Positions 1 through 8,728 are shown, counted from the stretch's first letter. The stretch: 13,196 nt of DNA from Limnohabitans sp. Rim8 (GCA_945877725.1 CAMDXR010000049.1:1-13196), one strand, 5' to 3'. Translations and numbers: made by a program. The notes: generated by a model not told the origin, from the sequence alone.

Positions 1-92
1 CGCACGGCGCGGGCTTGGCTGTCTTGACCGAGGGCCAGCAATACGACACCGAAAGCAATCGGGGTCCAGATGGCGAGGCTTAACAATCCCAT
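1..92 (-). CDS. nuoM: NADH-quinone oxidoreductase subunit M (NuoM), N-terminal fragment
   Basis: Only the first 30 codons are in the window; the gene runs off the low-coordinate edge. The peptide begins MGLLSLAIWTPIAFGVVLLA, a hydrophobic first membrane segment typical of betaproteobacterial NuoM. NuoM is one of the three antiporter-like membrane subunits of complex I and carries a proton channel in the inner membrane. The ATG at 92 lies 22 bases after the nuoL stop and is preceded by a GAGGA Shine-Dalgarno sequence (103-107) about 10 bases upstream. Position directly after nuoL is the standard nuo order, which is the main support because the diagnostic residues lie outside the window. nuoN would be expected next. 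Confidence 0.88.
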   Translation of the reverse strand, partial: MGLLSLAIWTPIAFGVVLLALGQDSQARAV

Positions 93-114
93 TTTTATCT
101 TGTCCTCAATATCG

Positions 115-2142
115 TTAAGCGAGCCAGACGAAATACGTCATCAGCACGAACACACCCAAAATCATGACCAGGGCATAGTGGTACAGGAAGCCTGACTGGA
201 ACCAGCGCACCACGCCGGACACCTTGCCCACGACTTTCCAAGCACCGTTGACAAAAAAGCCGTCGATAATGGCGCGATCGCCCACCTTCCAGAGACCAAC
301 ACCCAAACCACGGGCACCTTTGGCCAGAATGTTCTCGTTGATCCAGTCCATGAAATATTTGTTTTCGAGGACCACGATCAGAGGCCTCAAAGTGCGGGCA
401 AAGAAAGCCGGAACTTTGGGATTGATCAAGTACATGTACCAGGCGGTCACCACACCCGCCAAAGCCAACCAGAAAGGCGCCGTGCTCAACCCGTGCAAAG
501 CCATAGCGACCGGGCCGTGGAAAGACTCAGCCAGTTGTTTCATAGCGGGGTGTTTGGCGGCGTCGATGAAGATCACATCCTTGAAGAACTCGCCATACAA
601 CATGGGCTGGATGGTCATGAAGCCAATCACCACTGAAGGAATCGCCAGCAACACCAAGGGCACGGTCACCACCCATGGGGACTCGTGTGGCTTGCTGTCA
701 TGGCCGTGGTCGTCGTGGCCATGGTCGTCGTGGTGCGCATCCGGGTTCTGGTCATAGCGCTCTTTGCCATGGAAGACCAAGAAATACATGCGGAACGAGT
801 AAAACGCTGTGACGAAGACACCTGCCAAAACTGCGAAATTGGCAAAACCAGCGGCTGGCAAATGGCTCAAGTGCACCGCCTCAATGATGCTGTCCTTGGA
901 GTAAAAACCTGAAAACAAGGGCGTGCCGATGAGGGCCAAAGAGCCCAGCAATGAAGTGATCCAGGTGATGGGCATGTACTTGCGCACACCGCCCATCCAA
1001 CGGATGTCTTGGTTGTGGTGCAAACCCATAATGACCGAACCCGCCCCCAAGAACAGCAAAGCCTTGAAGAAAGCGTGGGTCATGAGGTGGAACACCGCCA
1101 CTGAATAGGCCGATGCGCCCAAGGCAACCGTCATGTAACCCAGTTGCGACAGAGTGGAATAAGCCACCACACGCTTGATGTCGTTTTGGATGATGCCCAA
1201 AAAGCCCATGAAGAGCGCCGTGATCGCACCAATCACCATGATGAAGTTCAAAGCCGCCTCGGACAACTCGAATAAAGGCGACATGCGTGCCACCATGAAG
1301 ATGCCTGCTGTGACCATGGTGGCTGCGTGAATCAGCGCCGAAATAGGTGTGGGGCCTTCCATGGAGTCCGGCAACCAGACATGCAAAGGGAACTGGGCTG
1401 ATTTACCCATGGCACCAATGAACAAGCAGATGCAGATCACGGTGATCAACATGGCATCCATGCCGAAAACATACCAAGGGAAATTGATGGCAGCCAACTC
1501 GTTGGCTTTGGCAAACAACTCGGTGTAGTTCAAGGTTCCGGTGTAGGCGACGATCAAGCCAATGCCCAGAATAAAGCCGAAGTCTCCGACACGGTTGACC
1601 AAAAAGGCTTTCATGTTGGCAAAAATGGCGGTGGGTTTGTTGTACCAAAAACCGATCAACAAATAAGACACCAGACCCACGGCTTCCCAACCAAAGAACA
1701 GTTGCAGCAGGTTGTTGCTCATGACCAGCATGAGCATGGAGAAAGTGAACAGGGAAATGTAGGCAAAGAAGCGGTTGTAACCCTCGTCTTCTTCCATGTA
1801 GCCGATGGTGTAGATGTGCACCATCAAGGAGACAAAGGTCACGACGCACATCATCATGGCGGTGATGCCATCGACCAAAAAGCCCACCTCCATCTTGAGA
1901 CCGCCCACCACCATCCAGGTGTAAAGGGTCTCATTGAAGCGGGCACCATCGATCACGCTCTTGAGCGTCATGGCGGACAAGATAAATGCCACCAAAACAC
2001 CCAAAATGGTCAAGGTATGCGACAGGCGACGACCGATCCAATTTCCACCGAATTGGGTTCCCAGGACACCTGCCAGCACAGAACCCACGAGGGGCGCAAG
2101 AGGAACAGCCAGCAAAGTGCTTGCGTTGAGGGTTTGACTCAT
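115..2142 (-). CDS. nuoL: NADH-quinone oxidoreductase subunit L (NuoL)
   Basis: Distal antiporter-like subunit of complex I, which pumps protons through a membrane half-channel and carries the long lateral helix. The protein has 675 residues. Conserved charged residues of the family are visible: E143 in GWEAVG, K237 in GAMGKSAQ, H262 in ALIHAATM, H346 and K350 in THAFFKAL, and a lysine in FYSKDS near 406. Many hydrophobic segments run the whole length and the end is strongly hydrophobic, as expected for the C-terminal helices. Residues about 459-471 form a His/Asp-rich soluble loop. The open frame extends 29 codons further upstream, into nuoK, but MSQTLN at 2142 is chosen because it follows the nuoK stop by 7 bases and gives the usual family length. 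An AAGGG in the last nuoK codons, about 11 bases upstream, may serve as ribosome-binding site. Confidence 0.97.
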   Translation of the reverse strand: MSQTLNASTLLAVPLAPLVGSVLAGVLGTQFGGNWIGRRLSHTLTILGVLVAFILSAMTLKSVIDGARFNETLYTWMVVGGLKMEVGFLVDGITAMMMCVVTFVSLMVHIYTIGYMEEDEGYNRFFAYISLFTFSMLMLVMSNNLLQLFFGWEAVGLVSYLLIGFWYNKPTAIFANMKAFLVNRVGDFGFILGIGLIVAYTGTLNYTELFAKANELAAINFPWYVFGMDAMLITVICICLFIGAMGKSAQFPLHVWLPDSMEGPTPISALIHAATMVTAGIFMVARMSPLFELSEAALNFIMVIGAITALFMGFLGIIQNDIKRVVAYSTLSQLGYMTVALGASAYSVAVFHLMTHAFFKALLFLGAGSVIMGLHHNQDIRWMGGVRKYMPITWITSLLGSLALIGTPLFSGFYSKDSIIEAVHLSHLPAAGFANFAVLAGVFVTAFYSFRMYFLVFHGKERYDQNPDAHHDDHGHDDHGHDSKPHESPWVVTVPLVLLAIPSVVIGFMTIQPMLYGEFFKDVIFIDAAKHPAMKQLAESFHGPVAMALHGLSTAPFWLALAGVVTAWYMYLINPKVPAFFARTLRPLIVVLENKYFMDWINENILAKGARGLGVGLWKVGDRAIIDGFFVNGAWKVVGKVSGVVRWFQSGFLYHYALVMILGVFVLMTYFVWLA
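703..732 (-). repeat. 15-bp tandem duplication in nuoL encoding a His/Asp-rich loop
   Basis: Two adjacent 15-base units, 703-717 and 718-732, differ at one base. On the coding strand each reads CACGACGACCAYGGC and encodes HDDHG. They lie inside the His/Asp-rich loop of NuoL (residues about 459-471), just before the PHESPW segment that leads back into the membrane. The differing base is a synonymous His codon change (CAT or CAC). This looks like a small in-frame duplication in a flexible loop; no function can be assigned from sequence. Confidence 0.85.
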
Positions 2143-2149
2143 ATTCTTA

Positions 2150-2458
2150 TTAACCCTTGAGCGAATTGAGTTCGTCCACGTTAATGTTGTTCTTGTTGCG
2201 GAACAGCAGCACGAGGATCGCCAGACCAATGGCCGACTCTGCAGCCGCCACCGTCAGGATGAAAAAGACGAATACTTGACCGTGCATGTCGCCCAAATAG
2301 TGGGAGAAAGCCACAAAGTTCATGTTCACAGCCAACAGCATCAATTCGATAGCCATGAGCAAAACGATCAGATTCTTGCGATTGAGGAAAATGCCAATCA
2401 CGGCCAATGCAAACAGCATGGCGCCAAGCGACAAGAAATGTCCCAGTGTCAGTGTCAT
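2150..2458 (-). CDS. nuoK: NADH-quinone oxidoreductase subunit K (NuoK)
   Basis: Small membrane subunit of complex I, ND4L-like, part of the proton-transfer chain linking the quinone module to the antiporter subunits. It has 102 residues and three membrane helices. The two buried glutamates of the family are present: E38 in MAIELML and E74 in AAAESAIG, equivalent to E36 and E72 of E. coli. The gene starts with two successive ATG codons. The first, at 2461, gives a 4-base ATGA overlap with nuoJ and sits 8 bases after a GGAG. The second, at 2458, gives the start MTLTLGHF, which I recall as the usual form in related bacteria, and is chosen here. The two differ by one methionine. The gene ends 7 bases before nuoL with two consecutive TAA triplets. 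Confidence 0.97.
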   Translation of the reverse strand: MTLTLGHFLSLGAMLFALAVIGIFLNRKNLIVLLMAIELMLLAVNMNFVAFSHYLGDMHGQVFVFFILTVAAAESAIGLAILVLLFRNKNNINVDELNSLKG

Positions 2459-3099
2459 CATTTGATTTGCTCCACAGGTACAGCGGGGGCGGGTTCAGGA
2501 GCTTGTTGAGTGGCCCCCATCTTGACCACTTGCATACGGTCTGCGGCACGCACTTTGACCTGAATTGAGGCATCAATGGCCTTGCTGTCCTTGCGCTCAC
2601 GCAAGGTCAGGGCAATCGCGGCAATCATGGCCACCAACAAAATCGAGGCCGCAATTTGAATCGGCATCAAATACTCGGTGTAGAGCAAGATACCCAATGC
2701 TTTGCTGTTGTCGACCGGAATGGCCCCAGCGGCCATTGCAGGCGCGTCAGATACGCGAAAACCGGACAACAGCACAGCAGCCATCTCGAGAGCCACAATC
2801 GCGCCGAGGGTAGCGGCGAGTGGAAAATTTTTCCAGAAACCCTTGCGCATGGTGTCAATGTTGATGTCCAGCATCATCACCACAAACAAGAACAGCACCA
2901 TCACGGCACCCAAGTACACCAGCACCAGCACAATGGCCAGAAATTCTGCATTCAGCAAAAACCAAACTGCAGAGGCCTGAGAGAAGGCCAGCATGAGAAA
3001 AAGGACTGCATGCACAGGGTTGCGCGCAGTCACCACCCGGAAGGCTGCAAACAGCAACACCACCGAGAAGAGGTAGAAGAAACCGGTCTTGACGTCCAT
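2458..3099 (-). CDS. nuoJ: NADH-quinone oxidoreductase subunit J (NuoJ)
   Basis: Membrane subunit of complex I, ND6-like, lying between NuoA/NuoH and NuoK and involved in coupling quinone reduction to proton pumping. It has 213 residues with about five hydrophobic segments in the first 165. The conserved third-helix region with LVYLGAVMVLFLFVV (Y62 and the following glycines and valines) and E52 in NAEFLAI are present. The last 45 or so residues are soluble and Ala/Pro/Gln-rich, a variable tail. The ATG at 3099 follows the nuoI stop by 37 bases. Only a weak purine stretch, AAAAAGACAG, precedes it. The stop overlaps the start of nuoK. Confidence 0.96.
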   Translation of the reverse strand: MDVKTGFFYLFSVVLLFAAFRVVTARNPVHAVLFLMLAFSQASAVWFLLNAEFLAIVLVLVYLGAVMVLFLFVVMMLDINIDTMRKGFWKNFPLAATLGAIVALEMAAVLLSGFRVSDAPAMAAGAIPVDNSKALGILLYTEYLMPIQIAASILLVAMIAAIALTLRERKDSKAIDASIQVKVRAADRMQVVKMGATQQAPEPAPAVPVEQIK

Positions 3100-3136
3100 A
3101 GTTCTGTCTTTTTAAATGTTCAGCACTGGGCGGGAT

Positions 3137-3646
3137 TCAACGGTAAGGAGCATCGGCAGCTTTGGCGGCTGCGATCTCTTTTTCGTAACGGTCGCCCACG
3201 GCCAGCAACATGTCTTTTGTGAAGTACAGGTCACCGCGTTTTTCACCGTGGTATTCAAAGATATGGGTCTCGACAATCGAGTCGACCGGGCAACTTTCTT
3301 CGCAGAAACCGCAAAAGATGCATTTGGTCAGGTCAATGTCGTAGCGCGTGGTTCGGCGGGAGCCGTCTTCGCGCTGCCCGGCCTCAATGGTGATGGCCAT
3401 CGCAGGGCACACCGCTTCGCACAACTTGCAAGCAATGCAACGCTCTTCACCGTTGTCATAACGGCGCAAAGCGTGCAGACCACGAAAACGTGGCGAGAGA
3501 GGTGTTTTTTCTTCAGGAAACTGCACGGTCACCTTGCGGGCAAAGGCGTAGCGACCCGTCAGGGCCATGCCCTTGAGCAGCTCCACGAGCATGAAGCTCT
3601 TGAAGAAGTCCTTGATTGAGAAAGAGGAAGCAGTCATTGTTGTCAT
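3137..3646 (-). CDS. nuoI: NADH-quinone oxidoreductase subunit I (NuoI), 2x[4Fe-4S] protein
   Basis: Ferredoxin-like subunit of the connecting arm of complex I, which carries clusters N6a and N6b and passes electrons from NuoG to cluster N2 in NuoB. It has 169 residues. Two classical 4Fe-4S motifs are intact: C70, C73, C76 and C80 in CIACKLCEAVCP, and C109, C112, C115 and C119 in CIFCGFCEESCP. An amphipathic N-terminal helix (SIKDFFKSFMLVELLKG) is expected to rest on the membrane arm. The start is either 3646 (MTTM) or 3637 (MTAS); the difference is three residues, and neither has a clear Shine-Dalgarno sequence. The gene follows nuoH by 13 bases, so translation may depend on coupling. Confidence 0.97.
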   Translation of the reverse strand: MTTMTASSFSIKDFFKSFMLVELLKGMALTGRYAFARKVTVQFPEEKTPLSPRFRGLHALRRYDNGEERCIACKLCEAVCPAMAITIEAGQREDGSRRTTRYDIDLTKCIFCGFCEESCPVDSIVETHIFEYHGEKRGDLYFTKDMLLAVGDRYEKEIAAAKAADAPYR

Positions 3647-3659
3647 GGTCGTTAACCGC

Positions 3660-4742
3660 TTATTTCCAGATGTTCAGGGGTGAGAACATCCATGCGCCCA
3701 CCACCAAGAGCCACACCAAAGTGACCGGTATGAAGATCTTCCAGCCCAGACGCATGATCTGGTCGTAACGGAAGCGCGGGAAGGTGGCCCGAATCCAGAT
3801 GAACATGGAAACCACCACAAATGTCTTCAGGCCCAGCCAAATCCAGCCAGGAACCATGTTGAACAAGGCACTGTCTATTGGAGACAACCAGCCCCCCAAG
3901 AACATGATGACGGCCAAAATCGAGACCAGCCACATGCTGGCGTATTCGGCCAAGAAAAAGATGGCAAAGCCCATGCCCGAATACTCGACCATGTGACCGG
4001 CCACAATTTCGGCCTCGCCTTCGACCACGTCAAACGGGTGACGGTTGGTTTCTGCCACACCCGAGATCAGGTAAACAATAAAAATCGGCAACAGTGGCAA
4101 CCAATTCCAGGAAAAGATGCCCAAACCCATGTCGGCCATTTGCCCTTTGCCCTGCGACAAAACAATCTCGGTCAGATTCATGCTGCCCGAAACCATCAAG
4201 ACCACCAAGAAGCAAAAGCCCATGGCAATTTCGTAACTGACCATTTGCGCTGAAGCACGCAAGGCGCCCAAGAATGCATATTTGGAGTTAGAAGCCCAGC
4301 CCGCGATGATCACGCCGTACACCTCAATCGAGGTAATGGCCATGACCAGCAACAAACCCGCATTGATGTTGGTCAAGGCTTGCTCGGGGCCAAAGGGAAT
4401 GGCGACCCAAGCTGCCAACGCGGGCATGATGGCCATGATGGGGCCCAAACGAAACAGTCCAAGACTGGCCGCAGAGGGGTTGATCAATTCCTTGGTCAAC
4501 AACTTGACCGCGTCGGCAATCGGTTGCAAAAGGCCCATCGGACCGACCCGGTTAGGGCCGTGACGAACCTGCATGAAACCCAAAAGCTTGCGTTCCCAAA
4601 GCGTCAGATAAGCCACCGCACCCATCAAGGGCGCCAAAATGGCCACGATCTTGATGAGAATCCACAAGACAGGCCAAACCAAGGTGGCCCACCAAGTGGC
4701 GGCCACCAAATTCAAGCCACCGTTGTACAGAGCGTCAATCAT
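3660..4742 (-). CDS. nuoH: NADH-quinone oxidoreductase subunit H (NuoH)
   Basis: ND1-like membrane subunit that, with NuoB and NuoD, forms the quinone-binding cavity of complex I. It has 360 residues and about eight membrane helices. The two family signatures are present: WERKLLGFMQVRHGPNRVGP beginning at residue 49, and AETNRHPFDVVEGEAE at 230-245, the acidic loop at the quinone-channel entrance. The ATG at 4742 overlaps the nuoG stop by four bases (ATGA) and is preceded by a strong GGAGGT about six bases upstream, inside the end of nuoG. Length and sequence are normal for the family. Confidence 0.98.
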   Translation of the reverse strand: MIDALYNGGLNLVAATWWATLVWPVLWILIKIVAILAPLMGAVAYLTLWERKLLGFMQVRHGPNRVGPMGLLQPIADAVKLLTKELINPSAASLGLFRLGPIMAIMPALAAWVAIPFGPEQALTNINAGLLLVMAITSIEVYGVIIAGWASNSKYAFLGALRASAQMVSYEIAMGFCFLVVLMVSGSMNLTEIVLSQGKGQMADMGLGIFSWNWLPLLPIFIVYLISGVAETNRHPFDVVEGEAEIVAGHMVEYSGMGFAIFFLAEYASMWLVSILAVIMFLGGWLSPIDSALFNMVPGWIWLGLKTFVVVSMFIWIRATFPRFRYDQIMRLGWKIFIPVTLVWLLVVGAWMFSPLNIWK

Positions 4743-6847
4743 GCTGCCACCTCCAGGCGTGCGTCTGCAGTGAGCTGCAAAGACGGCGCACGGCGAACGA
4801 TGCTGTCAAGCTGATAGATGGCGGCCACAGTGGGTGCACTGACAGCACCACCCAATCGAATTTCAGCCTGAATGGCATTCGATGCCTGCAAGGGTTTGGC
4901 AGTTGCCCGGGACAACACATCTTGGGATGTTTCAAACATCACGCCGGGAATTTCGAGCAAATTGGCCAGCACGCGCAACACTTTCCAGGCGGGACGCGTT
5001 TCTGCCAAGGGCTTGACCACGGCATGGAAGCTCTGCAAACGACCTTCGGCGTTGACAAAACTGCCCGATGTTTCGGTGAAAGGTGCAATCGGCAACAGCA
5101 CATCACTGAAAGCCATGTTGGCTTTGAACGGACTGAGCGTGACCACCATGTCGGCTTGACCCAAGGTCTGGGCAGCGGCAGCACCTGCCGCGCTGTCAAA
5201 CTCGGGTTCGTTGTTCAGCAAGACCAACGCCTTCAAACCACCTGCCAACATTTGACCGGCGTTTTTGCCCCCGGTCTGCGGCAGTGCACCGGCCCATTGC
5301 GCGCCCACGGTGTTGGCGGCTTCGGTCAAGTAGCCCACGCTGGCACCGGTTTGCTCGGCAATCCAATTGGCCAAAACTAAAATTGACGATGCGTTGGCAT
5401 GGTGTGCTGCGGCATTGCCTAACAACACCGCTTTGCGGTCGCCACCCAACAAAGACTTGGCGATGGCTTGTGATTGCGCCGTGACAGTGCCTGCAGCAGG
5501 TGCCGTTACGCCCTTTTCTGCGGCAATGGCCGTGGCCACATCGGCCAAAACTTGGGTCCAAGCCGCAGCGTCTGTCACCACGGACTGCGCCACAGGCATG
5601 GCCCATGCATCGGCATGACCCAAAGAGGCCGCATCGGTGACCACGTTCAATGCTGCACCGTGACGCACGGCATGACGCAAGCGCAAAGCAAACAGCGGAT
5701 GGTCTTTGCGCAGGTTGGAACCCACCACCAACACGCGTTGCAAGGTGCTGAGGGACGCAATAGATGTACCCAAGGTCCGAACGCCACTTGCTGCGGCAAA
5801 CTCGGCATTGCGCAAGCGGTAATCAATGTTGTCGGAACCCAAACCACGCATCAAAGCGCCGGCCAAGTAAAGCTCTTCCAGCGTGCTGTGCGGGCTGACC
5901 AAAGCGCCAATGCTGTTGGCACCGTGGTCTCGTTGAATGTTGCGCAAGCCGTTGGCGACGTACTCGAGAGCTGTTTGCCAATCGACTTCTTTCCATTCGC
6001 CGCCCTGTTTGAGCATGGGTTTTGTCAAACGCTCAGGGCCATTCAGGGCTTCATAAGAGAAGCGCTCACGGTCGGCAATCCAGCACTCGTTGACTTCTTC
6101 GTTCTCGAGAGGAACAACCCGCATGACCTGGTTGTTTTTAACCTGAACGATCAGGTTGGCACCCGATGAATCGTGGGCAGCCACCGACTTGCGGCGTGAC
6201 AACTCCCAAGTCCGTGCGTGGTAACGGAACGGTTTGCTGGTCAATGCGCCGACCGGGCAAATGTCGATCATGTTGCCCGACAACTCGGAGTCGATGGTCT
6301 GACCTAAGAAGGTTTCAATCTCGGCGTGCTCACCGCGATGTGACATGCCTAATTCCATGGCACCGGCCACTTCTTGGCCAAAACGTACACAACGGGTGCA
6401 GTGAATGCAACGGCTCATCTCTTCCATAGAGATCAGCGGACCGACTTCCTTGTGGAAAACCACACGCTTTTCTTCTTCATAGCGCGAAGTGGTGCCACCG
6501 TAACCGACCGCCAAATCTTGCAACTGGCACTCACCGCCTTGATCGCAGATGGGGCAATCAAGCGGGTGGTTAATGAGCAAAAACTCCATGACCGACTTTT
6601 GAGCGGCAATCGCCCTGTCGGACTTGGTACGCACGATCATGCCCTGCGTCACAGGCGTGGCGCAAGCGGGCATGGGCTTTGGAGCTTTTTCGACCTCCAC
6701 CAAGCACATGCGGCAGTTGGCCGCAATTGAGAGTTTCTTGTGATAGCAGAAATGAGGGATGTAGGTGCCGGCTTTTTCAGCAGCATGCATCACCATGCTG
6801 CCCTCGGCAACTTCCACTTTCTGACCGTCGAGTTCTATTTCAACCAT
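4739..6847 (-). CDS. nuoG: NADH-quinone oxidoreductase subunit G (NuoG), iron-sulfur electron-relay subunit
   Basis: Largest peripheral-arm subunit of complex I; it relays electrons from NuoF to NuoI. It has 702 residues. The N-terminal ferredoxin domain holds [2Fe-2S] ligands C34, C45, C48 and C62. The next segment holds the His-ligated [4Fe-4S] site H94, C98, C101 and C107 (HPLDCPICDQGGEC). A third site has C147, C150, C153 and C197 (CIHCTRC and DICPVG). The rest is a molybdopterin-oxidoreductase-like fold that has lost its cofactor role in this family. The extra N7 cysteines found in E. coli and Thermus are replaced around residues 221-258 (SVAAHDSSGA). The start at 6847 overlaps the nuoF end by eight bases; only a weak GTGAAGA precedes it. 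The C-terminal domain is shorter than in E. coli NuoG but looks normal for betaproteobacteria. Confidence 0.98.
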   Translation of the reverse strand: MVEIELDGQKVEVAEGSMVMHAAEKAGTYIPHFCYHKKLSIAANCRMCLVEVEKAPKPMPACATPVTQGMIVRTKSDRAIAAQKSVMEFLLINHPLDCPICDQGGECQLQDLAVGYGGTTSRYEEEKRVVFHKEVGPLISMEEMSRCIHCTRCVRFGQEVAGAMELGMSHRGEHAEIETFLGQTIDSELSGNMIDICPVGALTSKPFRYHARTWELSRRKSVAAHDSSGANLIVQVKNNQVMRVVPLENEEVNECWIADRERFSYEALNGPERLTKPMLKQGGEWKEVDWQTALEYVANGLRNIQRDHGANSIGALVSPHSTLEELYLAGALMRGLGSDNIDYRLRNAEFAAASGVRTLGTSIASLSTLQRVLVVGSNLRKDHPLFALRLRHAVRHGAALNVVTDAASLGHADAWAMPVAQSVVTDAAAWTQVLADVATAIAAEKGVTAPAAGTVTAQSQAIAKSLLGGDRKAVLLGNAAAHHANASSILVLANWIAEQTGASVGYLTEAANTVGAQWAGALPQTGGKNAGQMLAGGLKALVLLNNEPEFDSAAGAAAAQTLGQADMVVTLSPFKANMAFSDVLLPIAPFTETSGSFVNAEGRLQSFHAVVKPLAETRPAWKVLRVLANLLEIPGVMFETSQDVLSRATAKPLQASNAIQAEIRLGGAVSAPTVAAIYQLDSIVRRAPSLQLTADARLEVAA

Positions 6848-8240
6848 GGGTCTTCACCGCTGTTGTATCGGCACCGACCATAGAGGTCTTGTGCTCAATG
6901 AGGTGTACAAATTCGTGACGAAAATGCTTGAGCATGCCGCGAACGGGCATGGCCGCCGCATCGCCCAAAGCGCAAATGGTGCGGCCCATGATGTTGCCTG
7001 CCACGCTGTCCAGCATGTCAATGTCGCTGGCACGGCCTTGGCCTTTTTCAATCCGGTCCACCATGCGCCACAGCCAGCCTGTGCCTTCGCGGCAAGGCGT
7101 GCATTGGCCGCAAGATTCGTGCGAGTAAAAGTAAGACAGTCGGCCTAAGGCTTTGACCATGCAACGCGTCTCGTCCATGACGATGACTGCGCCCGAACCC
7201 AACATCGAACCGCCCTCTTTGGCGATGCTGTCGTAATCCATGGTCAGCTTCATCATTAAATCTGCAGGCACCACCGGCGAGGAAGAGCCCCCGGGGATCA
7301 CGGCCTTTAGTTTGCGACCACCCCGCACACCACCGGCCAACTCCAACAACTTGGCAAACGGTGTGCCCATGGGCACTTCGTAATTACCGGGGCGTTCCAC
7401 ATCGCCGCTGACCGAGAAAATCTTGGTGCCACCGTTGTTCGGCTTGCCGCATTCAAGGTAGGCCTGCCCGCCGTTGCGAATAATCCAGGGCACCGCCGCA
7501 AATGTTTCGGTGTTGTTGATGGTGGTGGGCTTGCCATACAGACCAAAGCTGGCCGGAAATGGCGGCTTGAATCGTGGTTGGCCTTTTTTACCCTCGAGTG
7601 ATTCGAGCAAGGCGGTTTCTTCGCCGCAAATGTAAGCACCAAAACCATGCGAGGCGTGCAACTGGAAGCTGAAAGTGCTGCCCAAAATGTTGTTGCCCAA
7701 ATAACCCGCTGCACGGGCTTCTTCAAGCGCGGCTTCAAAGCGCTCGTAGGTGTGGAAAATTTCACCGTGAATGTAGTTGTAACCCACCGTGATGCCCATC
7801 GCATAAGCGGCAATGATCATGCCCTCGATCACCGAGTGCGGGTTGTATTCCATGATGTCGCGGTCTTTGCAAGTGCCCGGCTCGCCTTCGTCCGAGTTGC
7901 ACACCAGGTACTTTTGGCCCGGAAACTGGCGTGGCATGAAGCTCCACTTCAGACCCGTGGGGAAACCCGCACCGCCACGACCCCGCAGGCCGGATTCTTT
8001 GACAGTGGCAATCACTTGGTCTTGCGTCATGCCCGCAATGCCTGTTTCGCTGTTGGGTTGCGTTCCGTCTTTGCCCAGCATCTTGCGCAAAGCCGCATAG
8101 CCCCCGCGCGCTTCGTAGTCTTTGATGCCCCAATTGCTGCCATTCAAACCGGCATATATTTGCGGATTGATGTGGCGGTCGTGGAAGCAAGTCTCCACAC
8201 CCGTGGCTTGGAACTGGCTCAGTATTTGTTCAACTTTCAT
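6840..8240 (-). CDS. nuoF: NADH-quinone oxidoreductase subunit F (NuoF), NADH- and FMN-binding subunit
   Basis: Flavoprotein subunit that oxidises NADH, passes two electrons to FMN and then one at a time to cluster N3. It has 466 residues. The glycine-rich nucleotide-binding segment GLRGRGGAGFPTGLKW starts at residue 84, followed by the FMN region NSDEGEPGTCKDR at 115-127 and the GAYICGEETAL segment at 201-211. The [4Fe-4S] N3 ligands are C377, C380, C383 and C423 (ESCGQCTPCREG and TICALGDAAAMP). The ATG at 8240 shares one base with the nuoE stop (TGATG), and GAGG lies about seven bases upstream. The last 15 or so residues form a non-conserved tail, making the protein slightly longer than E. 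coli NuoF. Confidence 0.98.
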   Translation of the reverse strand: MKVEQILSQFQATGVETCFHDRHINPQIYAGLNGSNWGIKDYEARGGYAALRKMLGKDGTQPNSETGIAGMTQDQVIATVKESGLRGRGGAGFPTGLKWSFMPRQFPGQKYLVCNSDEGEPGTCKDRDIMEYNPHSVIEGMIIAAYAMGITVGYNYIHGEIFHTYERFEAALEEARAAGYLGNNILGSTFSFQLHASHGFGAYICGEETALLESLEGKKGQPRFKPPFPASFGLYGKPTTINNTETFAAVPWIIRNGGQAYLECGKPNNGGTKIFSVSGDVERPGNYEVPMGTPFAKLLELAGGVRGGRKLKAVIPGGSSSPVVPADLMMKLTMDYDSIAKEGGSMLGSGAVIVMDETRCMVKALGRLSYFYSHESCGQCTPCREGTGWLWRMVDRIEKGQGRASDIDMLDSVAGNIMGRTICALGDAAAMPVRGMLKHFRHEFVHLIEHKTSMVGADTTAVKTHG

Positions 8241-8728
8241 CAGGCAGCCTCGGCTTTCTTCAGACTGTCAACGAGTTGGTCGAGTTTTTCATGGCTCATG
8301 AAACTGCACATGTGACGATCATTAACGAGCAACACTGGGGCATCTGCACAAGCCCCTTGGCACTCACTGGGTTGCAGGGTGAACAGGCCATCGCTTGTGG
8401 TTTCACCCGAATGGATACCCAATTTGTGCTCCAGATGGGTCAGGGCTTGCTGGCCACCACGCAATTGGCAAGGCAGGTTGGTGCAAACGTTCAACTTGAA
8501 CTTGCCCACCGGCTTAAGGTTGTACATGTTGTAGAAGGTGGTGACTTCGTGCACCGCCATCACGGGCATGCTCAAAACTTCGGCCACGACCTTCTCACTT
8601 TCGGGGCTGACCCAGCCGAGTTCTTGCTGAACGATCGACAGGCAAGCCATGACGGCCGACTGCTTTTGATCCGCAGGAAACTTGGCGACTTCACGCGCAA
8701 AGCGTGCTTTGGTTGACTCAGAGATCAT
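8240..8728 (-). CDS. nuoE: NADH-quinone oxidoreductase subunit E (NuoE), [2Fe-2S] protein
   Basis: Thioredoxin-like [2Fe-2S] subunit (cluster N1a) of the NADH-dehydrogenase module, binding next to NuoF. It has 162 residues. The four ligands have the family spacing: C82 and C87 in CTNLPC, and C123 and C127 in CQGAC. An N-terminal helical domain includes the conserved segment EVTTFYNMYNLKPVG at 61-75. The start at 8728 overlaps the nuoD stop by four bases (ATGA) and has GGAGA about nine bases upstream. The stop shares a base with the nuoF start, so nuoD, nuoE and nuoF are probably translationally coupled. Confidence 0.98.
   Translation of the reverse strand: MISESTKARFAREVAKFPADQKQSAVMACLSIVQQELGWVSPESEKVVAEVLSMPVMAVHEVTTFYNMYNLKPVGKFKLNVCTNLPCQLRGGQQALTHLEHKLGIHSGETTSDGLFTLQPSECQGACADAPVLLVNDRHMCSFMSHEKLDQLVDSLKKAEAA

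Noticed and set aside
2143..2229. 29-codon upstream extension of nuoL
   Set aside because: It lies inside nuoK in another frame and encodes a Cys/Arg/Thr-rich stretch unlike NuoL; the ATG at 2142 gives the normal protein.
5474..6169. Plus-strand open frame of about 231 codons antisense to nuoG
   Set aside because: Fully covered by the well-conserved nuoG coding sequence; its translation resembles no protein family I know.
7647..8315. Plus-strand open frame of about 222 codons antisense to nuoF and nuoE
   Set aside because: Mirrors the conserved nuoF coding strand and shows no independent signals or family features.
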